From: Peptostreptococcaceae bacterium
GTDB lineage: Bacteria; Bacillota_A; Clostridia; Peptostreptococcales; Acidaminobacteraceae
Assembly (NCBI GenBank): GCA_013619035.1
Contig: JABXKX010000344.1
Span: forward strand, 1-5,426
Length of the DNA stretch: 5,426 bases
Reading direction: 5' to 3'
A program made the translations under genes and the position numbers. The notes under the pieces were generated by a model, which saw nothing but the letters and a program-made list of their open reading frames with translations, was not told where the DNA came from and made no database searches. Position 1 is the stretch's first letter. Each line of letters begins with the position of its first letter. Below are positions 1-5,426 of the stretch, in pieces.

Positions 1-1949
1 CAATCAAATACACTTTTTTAACTGGAGATTCTTCAGTGCAAGGTGGAGAAATCAGTAAAAATCGTAAAGGTGGTATGGGATTAGGTGATATCTTAGATAC
101 AGAATATAATGGTACGACATTTAATTTTCTTACCAACAGTAGTGATGATATTGAGTTTATTTTATATGACGATACAGAACAATTCGCGTATCATATCGTT
201 GAAAAAATAAATAAAGAAGATTATGCTGCTTTAGAAGAGTATAAACTGGTTATTAAGTTAAGTGAACTTCAGAAAGTTGATTTCAAAGCAACACTGGATA
301 ATAGTTCAAACGGAGAATTTGAGTTATGTTTGTTTAAGAACAATAATCCTGGAAGATCAGATAGAGATGATATCCGTTACTCTTGGATCAATATATCTGA
401 AAATCCAAGTAAAAAAATCTATCTTTCTAAAGGATCATACGATCCAATAGTTGTCCATACATTAGGTAATGTTAAATCATTTTTTGAGGGTAGTATATTT
501 AATACGGGTACAACAACTCAAGTTTTGATAAACGGAAATAGCAGTAAGTTAAAAACATATGATATTTCCGTTCCTAAAAGTTATGATGAGTATGAATACC
601 TTGGTTTGCAAGCGACTACAAAATCAACTGAGTACTTTCACTACTGGACTTTAATTAAAGATCCCAGTATGACTTTCCAGATTGAAGAGGGATTGTTTAC
701 ATCTTTCCAACAGCTTTACATCAGTAATACTGCCTATACAATCTATGATAAATGTATCTCGTTTAATGAGATTAAAACTCTAAATCTTAGTGATTATTAC
801 TATTATTCAAACTTTAAAGCAAATAAACGCGGTGACGATATATTCTTGGACACAGAGTTAAAAGATATGAATGGTAATGTCTTAACTTCAATTGGAACAG
901 ATTTTCAAAATGATGTCATTATGGAAATCTACGATTCTAAGGACGAATTGGTGGGCAAACAAATCTTTTCGAGTTACTGGACATTCTTTAAAATTGAGTT
1001 AGATAATAATAAAAGTTATGTTGCCAAAGTCTACTCGAAAGTTGATCCGCATGTGATCACGATATCGTATTTTGATGTTTTAGTTGTTGATGGTTTACCA
1101 ACTTTTACATACAGAAATATCGAAAATGTTGATATTGCACAAACACATCCTATGGAAGTAGATTACTTTGAAAATATATATATTGTCAAGGCAACGTTGA
1201 CGAACGAGTCGACTGAAGCGAGAAACTATAAAGTTATTTCTAAAGGTCTTGAGGAAAGCGTCTTAGGTTCTTTTGTAATAAAAGCTGGTGAGACACAAGA
1301 AAAGTACTTTACATTCTCTCGAGAGGAAGTTGCTAGTGAGTTGGATAAAATAGTAGCTATTGTAGTAGGTGATTCACTTTACAATTCGATTATTATTTCT
1401 GGAGCCAATGCTTCGGATATAGAAGGTCATTGGGCAAATAAAACCATCAATAATCTATTGATGAAAAATATTGTTTTCAATAGAGAAGATAATAATTATT
1501 ACCCAAATCAGTATATTACAAGAGCAGAGTTTTCAGCGTTTTTATCATTAGCATTAGAGTTAGAAGAGGGTGATATCATAAAGAGTTTTAATGATATGAG
1601 TGAGTCTTCTCCATTATATAATTTCGTTGTAAAAGCGTCATCAAATGGTTTGATCAGTGGTTATCCTGATGGTAGTTTTAAGCCAAATTACAATATTAAA
1701 AGACAGGATTTAGCCATTGTTATCAAAAAAGGACTAGAATTAAAGGGATTGTCTTTACCTGTAGAATCCAAATATGCTAATTTTCAAGATGGCAGTCAAG
1801 TTGATAATTATGCGATGACCGGTGTAGATTATTGTGTGACTAATAATATACTTTCAGGTAAGCCCGGTGGTTTATTTGATCCTCAAGCATTTTTAACAAG
1901 AGCAGAAGCTGCTGTTGTAATCAATAAGATTATTGACTTGCTAGAATAA
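1..1949 (+). CDS. SLH-domain cell-surface protein (3' part; N-terminus outside window)
   Basis: The reading frame is open from the window edge (first full codon at 3) to TAA at 1947-1949, giving 648 visible residues. Three S-layer homology repeats close the protein. Numbering from the GTG at 36, SLH1 is about 461-504 (DIEGHWA, ITRAE), SLH2 about 518-565 (GYPDGSFKP, with IKRQD in place of ITRAE) and SLH3 about 581-633 (LTRAE). SLH repeats anchor exported proteins non-covalently to secondary cell-wall polysaccharide, so the product should be on the cell surface. The roughly 460 residues before them are Asn/Tyr/Asp/Ser-rich, look like beta-sandwich material, contain a YYYY run (254-257) and show no catalytic motif I recognise. 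No signal peptide is visible, which means the true start is upstream. The GTG at 36 has a GGAG 8 nt before it, but I treat it as an internal Val codon. The ectodomain's function is unknown; an adhesin or the tail of a larger surface enzyme are both possible. A terminator follows 20 nt after the stop. Confidence 0.9.
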   Translation, partial: IKYTFLTGDSSVQGGEISKNRKGGMGLGDILDTEYNGTTFNFLTNSSDDIEFILYDDTEQFAYHIVEKINKEDYAALEEYKLVIKLSELQKVDFKATLDNSSNGEFELCLFKNNNPGRSDRDDIRYSWINISENPSKKIYLSKGSYDPIVVHTLGNVKSFFEGSIFNTGTTTQVLINGNSSKLKTYDISVPKSYDEYEYLGLQATTKSTEYFHYWTLIKDPSMTFQIEEGLFTSFQQLYISNTAYTIYDKCISFNEIKTLNLSDYYYYSNFKANKRGDDIFLDTELKDMNGNVLTSIGTDFQNDVIMEIYDSKDELVGKQIFSSYWTFFKIELDNNKSYVAKVYSKVDPHVITISYFDVLVVDGLPTFTYRNIENVDIAQTHPMEVDYFENIYIVKATLTNESTEARNYKVISKGLEESVLGSFVIKAGETQEKYFTFSREEVASELDKIVAIVVGDSLYNSIIISGANASDIEGHWANKTINNLLMKNIVFNREDNNYYPNQYITRAEFSAFLSLALELEEGDIIKSFNDMSESSPLYNFVVKASSNGLISGYPDGSFKPNYNIKRQDLAIVIKKGLELKGLSLPVESKYANFQDGSQVDNYAMTGVDYCVTNNILSGKPGGLFDPQAFLTRAEAAVVINKIIDLLE

Positions 1950-1969
1950 ATAAAATATGGATTGATATT

Positions 1970-1998
1970 AAAGCCAGTGGTTAAAACTACTGGCTTTT
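1970..1998 (+). terminator. Rho-independent terminator after the SLH protein gene
   Basis: AAAGCCAGT (1970-1978) pairs with ACTGGCTTT (1989-1997). One G-T wobble and one further G-C pair extend this to an 11-bp stem with a 6-nt loop (1981-1986). The 3' arm runs into a short T tract (1995-1998) and then an AT-rich stretch. It lies 20 nt after the stop codon of the surface protein gene and separates it from the methyltransferase gene. The T tract is short, so termination may be partial. Confidence 0.8.
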
Positions 1999-2102
1999 GA
2001 ATAACTGTTTTTGTGATTTTATTTATTAAATACATGTTTAAAAAACCGTTATGTTGTAATATAAAAAGTAAAATATTTGGATGAAATGGAGGAATTTACG
2101 AT

Positions 2103-2672
2103 ATGGAATTGATGACAAAAGAAGATTTTAATCTTTTACTTAATAGTTCGCTTGGGAAATACTACGAAGGCAGATGGGCATATTTTCAAGAAGTTATAAA
2201 CCTGATTGAATCAGAAACAGGTATTGAAAAGGTTCTTGAAATTGGACCTGCATTTCAAACGATTGTAAAGAATTGTGATATAATGGTCAAACCAGAAGAG
2301 GATGCATGGGGTAAGCCTGAAAAATATGTAGCAACTGAATTACAACACGATGCGACGATTACACCTTGGCCTATCAAAGATAACTCATACGATTTAATCA
2401 TTGCATTACAAGTTTGGGAACATCTTGATGACAAACAAAAAGAGGCTTTTGGTGAAGTGATGCGGACATCAAAAATGGCAATACTGAGCTTACCCTATAA
2501 ATGGGATTGTCCAATAGATAATGCAAATTATCCAGAACATCACATGATTGATGAAAAGATTATCGAAGAATGGTCATTACATCAAAAACCAGAAAAGATC
2601 ATTCATATACCTAGAACGGGTGATAGAGTATCAAAAGGACCTAGAATCATATACTTTTGGAAATTTGAGTAA
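2103..2672 (+). CDS. Class I SAM-dependent methyltransferase (Methyltransf_11-like)
   Basis: The 189-residue product has the layout of a small Rossmann-fold methyltransferase. Residues 44-49 (VLEIGP) are the motif I strand and SAM loop. Residues 83-90 (DATITPWP) match the D-x(3-4)-P-F/W-P segment that contacts the adenine. Residues 95-108 (SYDLIIALQVWEHL) are the motif IV-like strand typical of Methyltransf_11 proteins. A later strand, MAILSLPY (125-132), is the usual post-IV segment. Motif I is degenerate: EIGPAF replaces the common GxGxG. The substrate cannot be read from sequence, and no partner domain, signal peptide or membrane segment is present, so it should be cytoplasmic. The start is supported by TGGAGGA at 2087-2093, 9 nt before the ATG. 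A second ATG three codons on (2112) is less well spaced. The upstream AT-rich region (about 2035-2062) could hold a promoter, but I see no convincing -35/-10 pair. The next gene begins 91 nt later with no terminator between. Confidence 0.85.
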   Translation: MELMTKEDFNLLLNSSLGKYYEGRWAYFQEVINLIESETGIEKVLEIGPAFQTIVKNCDIMVKPEEDAWGKPEKYVATELQHDATITPWPIKDNSYDLIIALQVWEHLDDKQKEAFGEVMRTSKMAILSLPYKWDCPIDNANYPEHHMIDEKIIEEWSLHQKPEKIIHIPRTGDRVSKGPRIIYFWKFE

Positions 2673-2709
2673 TCAAAGTGAACTAGAAATGGACAAATGA
2701 AAGCACAAA

Positions 2710-2739
2710 TTAACAGGAAGTTATGTCATATATTATATA
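2710..2739 (+). promoter_or_regulatory. Candidate sigma-A promoter for the regulator-peptidase unit
   Basis: TTAACA (2710-2715) matches the -35 consensus at 5 of 6 positions. TATATA (2734-2739), inside an AT-only run, is a possible -10 at 18-bp spacing; TATTAT at 2731-2736 is the alternative at 15 bp. It lies 25 nt upstream of the TTG start at 2764. This is a pattern match only and the exact -10 is uncertain. A repressor or autoregulator could overlap it, but I see no clean operator dyad. Confidence 0.4.
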
Positions 2740-2750
2740 CAATGTGTTGA

Positions 2751-2755
2751 AAGGA
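2751..2755 (+). promoter_or_regulatory. Ribosome binding site supporting the TTG start of the AraC-type gene
   Basis: AAGGA lies 8 nt before TTG at 2764. No ATG occurs in this frame between the in-frame stop at 2698 and the TTG. The nearby ATG at 2756 is in another frame. Confidence 0.7.
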
Positions 2756-2763
2756 ATGAGAAT

Positions 2764-3636
2764 TTGGATACGATACAGCTACTAAATAAAACCATCGAAT
2801 TTATAGAAGACAATCTAGAGAATACATTGGATATCGATGAAATTGCTAAAACATCAAATTCATCTAAATATCATTTTCAGAGGGTGTTTTATGCACTAAC
2901 AGGATTTACAGTATCAGAATATATAAGAAATCGTAGACTCAGTCAAGCGGCAGTGGATATAGCAACTACAGAGGGAAAAATAATATCTATTGCTTTAAAG
3001 TATGGTTATGAAAGTCCAGAGGCTTTTACTAAAGCGTTTAAGAGACTTCATGGCATGACACCATCTGCTTTGAAAAAGGGTAATTTTAAAATTAAAAATT
3101 TTCCGAAATTGTCTATTCAACTATCATTAAAAGGTGAAACTGAAATAGTTTTTAGTATCGTAGAAAAAGAAGCTTTCAAAGCATTTGGAGTTGGTTTTTC
3201 AACAACTAAAGCTGATGATAAAATATACAATGATATCCCTGAATTTATCAATCATATATTTGAAAACAAAACATGTGACCGAATAAATGATCTTATGGAT
3301 AAACCGAAGGAGAATCTGTTAGATGGATTTCACTATGATTTTGAAGAAGATGGTTCTAGAAAGTATATGATGGGCTGTGACCTTGATAAAATGGTTACCT
3401 CTGATGAGTTTTTAACACTAGAGATTCCTAAACTTACATGGGCAGTATTTGAAGGTGTTGGAGAAGTTCCTAATAACTCTATTCTTCAAAACCTTTGGAA
3501 ACGTGTGTATTCAGAATGGTTTCCATCTTCTGGATTTGAGCAGGTTAAAGGTCCATGTATTGAAAAGAATTTTTGGTGTCTAGATGAAAAAGAAAAGTAT
3601 CGCTGTGAATTATGGATTCCCATTTCGAGAAAATAA
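2764..3636 (+). CDS. AraC-family regulator with GyrI-like effector-binding domain
   Basis: The 290-residue product has an N-terminal AraC-type DNA-binding domain and a C-terminal effector domain, the order seen in Rob-like regulators. The first helix-turn-helix is about 22-47 (LDIDEIAKTS through HFQRVFYALTG). The second is about 73-102, with the family signature IALKYGYESPEAFTKAFKR followed by HGMTPSAL. Residues about 122-288 resemble the GyrI-like/SHV-fold small-molecule domain, including TWAVFEGVG (225-233) and a C-terminal CELWIPI (281-287), in which E282 sits where these domains usually keep a pocket Glu. Regulators of this build sense small, often hydrophobic or cationic, ligands and activate neighbouring genes; the ligand here is unknown. 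Translation starts at TTG: the encoded MDTIQLLNKTIEFIE is a normal beginning for this family, and AAGGA sits 8 nt upstream. A metallopeptidase gene follows after 27 nt with no terminator, so the two are probably co-transcribed. Confidence 0.9.
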   Translation: MDTIQLLNKTIEFIEDNLENTLDIDEIAKTSNSSKYHFQRVFYALTGFTVSEYIRNRRLSQAAVDIATTEGKIISIALKYGYESPEAFTKAFKRLHGMTPSALKKGNFKIKNFPKLSIQLSLKGETEIVFSIVEKEAFKAFGVGFSTTKADDKIYNDIPEFINHIFENKTCDRINDLMDKPKENLLDGFHYDFEEDGSRKYMMGCDLDKMVTSDEFLTLEIPKLTWAVFEGVGEVPNNSILQNLWKRVYSEWFPSSGFEQVKGPCIEKNFWCLDEKEKYRCELWIPISRK

Positions 3637-3652
3637 TATTAAGTAATGACAA

Positions 3653-3657
3653 GGGAG
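3653..3657 (+). promoter_or_regulatory. Ribosome binding site that places the peptidase start at 3664
   Basis: GGGAG, within AAGGGAG at 3651-3657, lies 6 nt before ATG at 3664. The in-frame ATG at 3646 has only an AT-rich stretch without a Shine-Dalgarno match upstream, and this binding site falls inside its first codons. Confidence 0.7.
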
Positions 3658-3663
3658 TTAAAA

Positions 3664-4368
3664 ATGATTCATACGAAAGATGTTTATAAACTAAATATGA
3701 GAAAAACCACTCAACATTTTATAATCGACTACACTGAAGCGGATAAAACGTGTATCAGTCAAGTGACAGAGATTCTAGAAAATAATTACTGTGCTATAAC
3801 AAAAACATTTAATCAAGAACTTAAAAACAGATTAAACATTGAAATTTATTCGGAGCATCATCAATTACTTAATGCATTGGGATTTGTGGATGGTCCTAAA
3901 TGGGTTAGAGGTGGCATTCATACAAATAAAATTTTATTAGCCTCACCACTAAATCCACCATATGGTTCCAACTTTAATAGTGTAGTAAAAACAGCAGTGC
4001 ATGAATTTATACATATCATTCTAAGACATATAAACGATGATTTACCGAGATGGTTAGATGAAGGAATAGCATCTTATGAAGCTAAAGATAACTCTGATGA
4101 CTGGATTAGAAGAACGGTGTCTAGTGGCATACAAAATAATTCGATACCAACATTTGATGATCTAAATACCGGAAAGGATTTTGAAACATTCTTTAATCGT
4201 GATGGGTATCAGTATTCATATACTATTGTGGAGTCAATAGTTTATAATTTCGGTTATGAAAAATTAAATGAATTTATCAGAACGCCTGATAACTGTTATG
4301 AAATATTTAATGTTACTTTAGTTGAGTTACAGAACAAATGGATAAACTACATAAAAGAACATTATTAA
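3664..4368 (+). CDS. Small HExxH zincin metallopeptidase (peptidase MA-like)
   Basis: From ATG 3664 the product is 234 residues (240 if the ATG at 3646 is used). Residues 113-117 read HEFIH, the zinc-binding HExxH helix. Residues 130-135 read WLDEGI, whose E133, 16 residues after the second His, is the expected third zinc ligand in gluzincins of the peptidase MA type. The N-terminal part (FIIDYTEAD, a helix, then IEIYSEHHQLLNALG) has the pattern usual before the active site in this family. No signal peptide, lipobox or transmembrane segment is visible, so the enzyme is inferred to be cytoplasmic; many relatives are exported or membrane-attached. All three ligands and the catalytic Glu (E114) are present, so it is probably active. 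Its substrate is unknown. It follows the AraC/GyrI-type regulator by 27 nt and ends 10 nt before a strong terminator, which suggests it is that regulator's co-transcribed partner. It lacks the XRE-HTH context of ImmA/IrrE peptidases. Confidence 0.85.
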   Translation: MIHTKDVYKLNMRKTTQHFIIDYTEADKTCISQVTEILENNYCAITKTFNQELKNRLNIEIYSEHHQLLNALGFVDGPKWVRGGIHTNKILLASPLNPPYGSNFNSVVKTAVHEFIHIILRHINDDLPRWLDEGIASYEAKDNSDDWIRRTVSSGIQNNSIPTFDDLNTGKDFETFFNRDGYQYSYTIVESIVYNFGYEKLNEFIRTPDNCYEIFNVTLVELQNKWINYIKEHY

Positions 4369-4378
4369 GACCATAGTT

Positions 4379-4403
4379 AAACTACTCTTGAGAGTAGTTT
4401 TTT
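4379..4403 (+). terminator. Rho-independent terminator after the metallopeptidase gene
   Basis: AAACTACTC (4379-4387) pairs perfectly with GAGTAGTTT (4392-4400) around a TTGA loop. The 3' arm leads into a run of six T (4398-4403). It starts 10 nt after the stop codon and closes the regulator-peptidase unit. The adjacent IS begins only 18 nt beyond it. Confidence 0.9.
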
Positions 4404-4421
4404 CATTATAAATTAGTTGTA

Positions 4422-4435
4422 CCCAGGTTCGGCGT
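4422..4435 (+). repeat. Left terminal inverted repeat (IRL) of the IS1380-family element
   Basis: CCCAGGTTCGGCGT matches the ISEcp1 left repeat as I remember it (CCTAGATTCTACGT) at 10 of 14 positions, sharing the CC-AG-TTC-CGT skeleton. It sits 161 nt before the transposase start, a typical place for an IS end. Its GC content stands out against the AT-rich surroundings. The partner repeat should lie downstream of the window. Confidence 0.75.
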
Positions 4436-4457
4436 GTAAATAATCAAAACTCCCTAA

Positions 4458-4480
4458 AAACTTGTGATTACAACAAGTTT
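4458..4480 (+). other. Hairpin in the IS leader
   Basis: AAACTTGT (4458-4465) pairs perfectly with ACAAGTTT (4473-4480) around the 7-nt loop GATTACA. No T tract follows, so it is not a standard terminator. It lies just inside the left end and upstream of the candidate transposase promoter, where only read-in transcripts from outside would contain it. A role in damping outside transcription or translation is inference. Confidence 0.5.
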
Positions 4481-4494
4481 AGTAATATCTGCTT

Positions 4495-4511
4495 TTCACC
4501 AATTGGGTGAA
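4495..4511 (+). other. Second hairpin in the IS leader
   Basis: TTCACC (4495-4500) pairs with GGTGAA (4506-4511) around AATTG. The stem is 6 bp with no T tract. It is short enough to be chance, but it is the second dyad in the leader and also lies upstream of the candidate promoter. Confidence 0.35.
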
Positions 4512-4537
4512 TGTAAATTCAGACTATTTAATGTTTT

Positions 4538-4566
4538 TTGACTCTCATAATGGGTATAAATATAGC
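4538..4566 (+). promoter_or_regulatory. Candidate transposase promoter
   Basis: TTGACT (4538-4543) matches the -35 consensus at 5 of 6 positions. TATAGC (4561-4566) lies 17 bp downstream as a 4-of-6 match to the -10, about 30 nt before the start codon. TATAAA at 4555-4560 is a better hexamer but too close at 11 bp. A weak -10 would fit the low expression usual for transposases. Confidence 0.4.
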
Positions 4567-4581
4567 AATAAATGTTGTATG

Positions 4582-4588
4582 AAAGGAG
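4582..4588 (+). promoter_or_regulatory. Ribosome binding site placing the transposase start at 4597
   Basis: AAAGGAG lies 8 nt before ATG 4597. It overlaps the first codons of the alternative in-frame ATG at 4579, which argues against that start. Confidence 0.75.
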
Positions 4589-4596
4589 CACGAATT

Positions 4597-5426
4597 ATGA
4601 TTGAAAATGATCTCAATTTTGATAACCAATCCACCAATAGAATCAAAATGAATCACATAAAGACAATGCTCTGTGGACATTTTATTGGAATTGACAAATT
4701 AGAACGTCTAAAGTTACTTCAAAATGATCCATTGGTTAAGGAGTTTGACATATCAGTAAAAATGCCTGGTACCGTTTCAAGATTTCTAGGATATTTTACA
4801 TATAAGACTACGCAAATGTTCCGAGATATCAATTTCAAGGTATTTAAAAAGCTACTTTTTAAAAGTGGATTGAATTCAATTACAATTGATATTGATAGTA
4901 GTGTTATAAATGTAGAAGGTCATCAAGAAGGCGCTACTAAAGGTTACAATCCTAAAAAAGTAGGCAATCTCTGTTACAATATTCAGTTTGCATTTTGTGA
5001 TGAACTTAAAGCCTATATAACTGGTTTTATACGAAGTGGGAATACTTATACTTCAAACGGAGCTTCAGAAATGATTAAAGAAATTGTAGCTAACATCAAA
5101 ACCAATGATTTAGAAATCTTATTCCTAATGGATAGTGGCTATTTTGATAACGAAATTATTCAAACAATAGAGTCTTTTAATTGCAAGTATTTGATTAAAG
5201 CTAAAGCCTACCCTACACTCACTACAAAAGTGACAGATTCCAAGAAACATTTTGTTGAAGGTGAAGAAGGTAGAGAGACAATTGAGCTCGGAACCAAATT
5301 AAATACTTGGGATAAAGAAAGAAGATTTGTGGTTTCTCGTGTGCTTAAACCTGAAAAAGATAGAGTTCAACTATCACTTTTACAGGGTGCAGATTACCTA
5401 TATTTTTTCTTTATTACCAATACAGA
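4597..5426 (+). CDS. IS1380-family DDE transposase (5' part; runs off the window)
   Basis: The frame is open from ATG 4597 to the window end, giving 276 complete codons with no stop. Family transposases are, from memory, about 420-450 residues, so roughly 60-65% is visible. An N-terminal region of about 90 residues is followed by the RNase H-like core. ITIDIDSS (95-102) carries the first catalytic Asp (D98 or D100; D100 fits the D-x-S/T pattern better). EGHQEGATKGYNPKKVG (107-123) is the typical IS1380 stretch after it. FIRSGNTYTSNGA (145-157) corresponds to the family's R-x-G-N segment. LFLMDSGYFD (175-184) carries the second catalytic Asp, D179. The final Glu, in the Y-R-E region, is expected beyond the window. 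The enzyme would cut and join the element's 14-bp ends. No frameshift or stop is seen in the visible part, so it may be functional. Confidence 0.92.
   Translation, partial: MIENDLNFDNQSTNRIKMNHIKTMLCGHFIGIDKLERLKLLQNDPLVKEFDISVKMPGTVSRFLGYFTYKTTQMFRDINFKVFKKLLFKSGLNSITIDIDSSVINVEGHQEGATKGYNPKKVGNLCYNIQFAFCDELKAYITGFIRSGNTYTSNGASEMIKEIVANIKTNDLEILFLMDSGYFDNEIIQTIESFNCKYLIKAKAYPTLTTKVTDSKKHFVEGEEGRETIELGTKLNTWDKERRFVVSRVLKPEKDRVQLSLLQGADYLYFFFITNT

Larger units (their letters stand above)
4422..5426 (+). mobile_element. IS1380-family insertion sequence, left part (right end outside window)
   Basis: The left boundary is set by a 14-bp terminal repeat at 4422-4435. It is followed by a 161-nt leader and then a transposase gene of IS1380 type reading rightward to the window edge. 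The family is recognised from the transposase motifs and from the resemblance of the end to the inverted repeat I recall for ISEcp1. The right repeat, the end of the transposase gene and any passenger DNA are not in view. The element inserted between the operon terminator and whatever lies beyond, with no gene visibly broken. The preceding TTGTA (4417-4421) would be one copy of a 5-bp target duplication, which cannot be checked here. Confidence 0.85.

Noticed and set aside
24..38. GGAG followed 8 nt later by GTG as a true start of the SLH protein
   Set aside because: The frame is open to the window edge, the sequence before the GTG continues the same protein style, and a protein starting there would lack the signal peptide an SLH protein needs.
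262..450. A 62-codon open frame inside the surface protein gene
   Set aside because: It lies wholly within the long SLH-protein frame, and its translation looks like an out-of-frame shadow with no family resemblance.
2035..2062. Promoter for the methyltransferase gene
   Set aside because: TGTTTA and TAATAT at 16-bp spacing, or an extended TGTTGTAAT, are weak matches in AT-rich DNA and do not support a feature call.
2717..2750. Possible operator dyad in the AT-rich stretch before the regulator gene
   Set aside because: The only symmetry is alternating A and T with an imperfect CAT...ATG frame, which is expected by chance in such AT-rich DNA.
3664..4368. ImmA/IrrE-type peptidase of a phage-like or toxin-antitoxin module
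   Set aside because: There is no XRE-type helix-turn-helix partner, the neighbour is an AraC/GyrI regulator, and the WLDEG spacing fits peptidase MA-like gluzincins better.
4404..4596. Small gene or RNA between the peptidase terminator and the transposase
   Set aside because: No open frame with a ribosome binding site is present. The stretch is explained by IS flank, inverted repeat, leader hairpins and promoter.
1..5426. CRISPR array, tRNA or rRNA, or recoded TGA codons
   Set aside because: I saw no regularly spaced repeats, no cloverleaf-like segment with tRNA signature bases, and the long frames use TGG for Trp and end in TAA.

Overview
The window comes from an AT-rich (roughly one-third GC by eye) Gram-positive-type bacterium, most likely a member of the Bacillota (Clostridia or a relative). 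The evidence is an SLH-anchored surface protein, strong AAGGAG-type ribosome binding sites, short intergenic hairpin terminators, and standard-code use of TGG for Trp. I cannot name a species.

Layout, all genes on the + strand: (1) 1-1949 is the 3' part of a large cell-surface protein gene. Its visible product is a beta-rich ectodomain followed by three C-terminal SLH repeats, and the signal peptide and N-terminus lie upstream of the window. A hairpin terminator follows at 1970-1998. (2) 2103-2672 encodes a small class I SAM-dependent methyltransferase. (3) 2764-3636 encodes an AraC-type regulator with a GyrI-like effector-binding C-terminus and a TTG start. (4) 3664-4368 encodes a small zincin metallopeptidase with HEFIH and a downstream Glu; it follows the regulator by 27 nt and ends at a strong terminator (4379-4403). 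(5) From 4422 to the window end is the left part of an IS1380-family insertion sequence. It has a recognisable left terminal inverted repeat (4422-4435), a leader with two hairpins, and a transposase gene starting at 4597 that runs off the window with its reading frame open.

The regulator and the metallopeptidase look like one transcription unit with its own promoter. The methyltransferase lies 91 nt upstream with no terminator between, so it could feed into the same unit. The SLH protein is separated by a terminator and is probably functionally unrelated. The IS inserted in intergenic DNA just past the operon terminator and breaks no visible gene. The two items most worth a second look are the AraC/GyrI-type regulator paired with an apparently cytoplasmic HExxH peptidase, and the IS end, whose repeat resembles ISEcp1. 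I see no CRISPR array, RNA gene or clear defence system, and I do not claim that a new system is demonstrated here.
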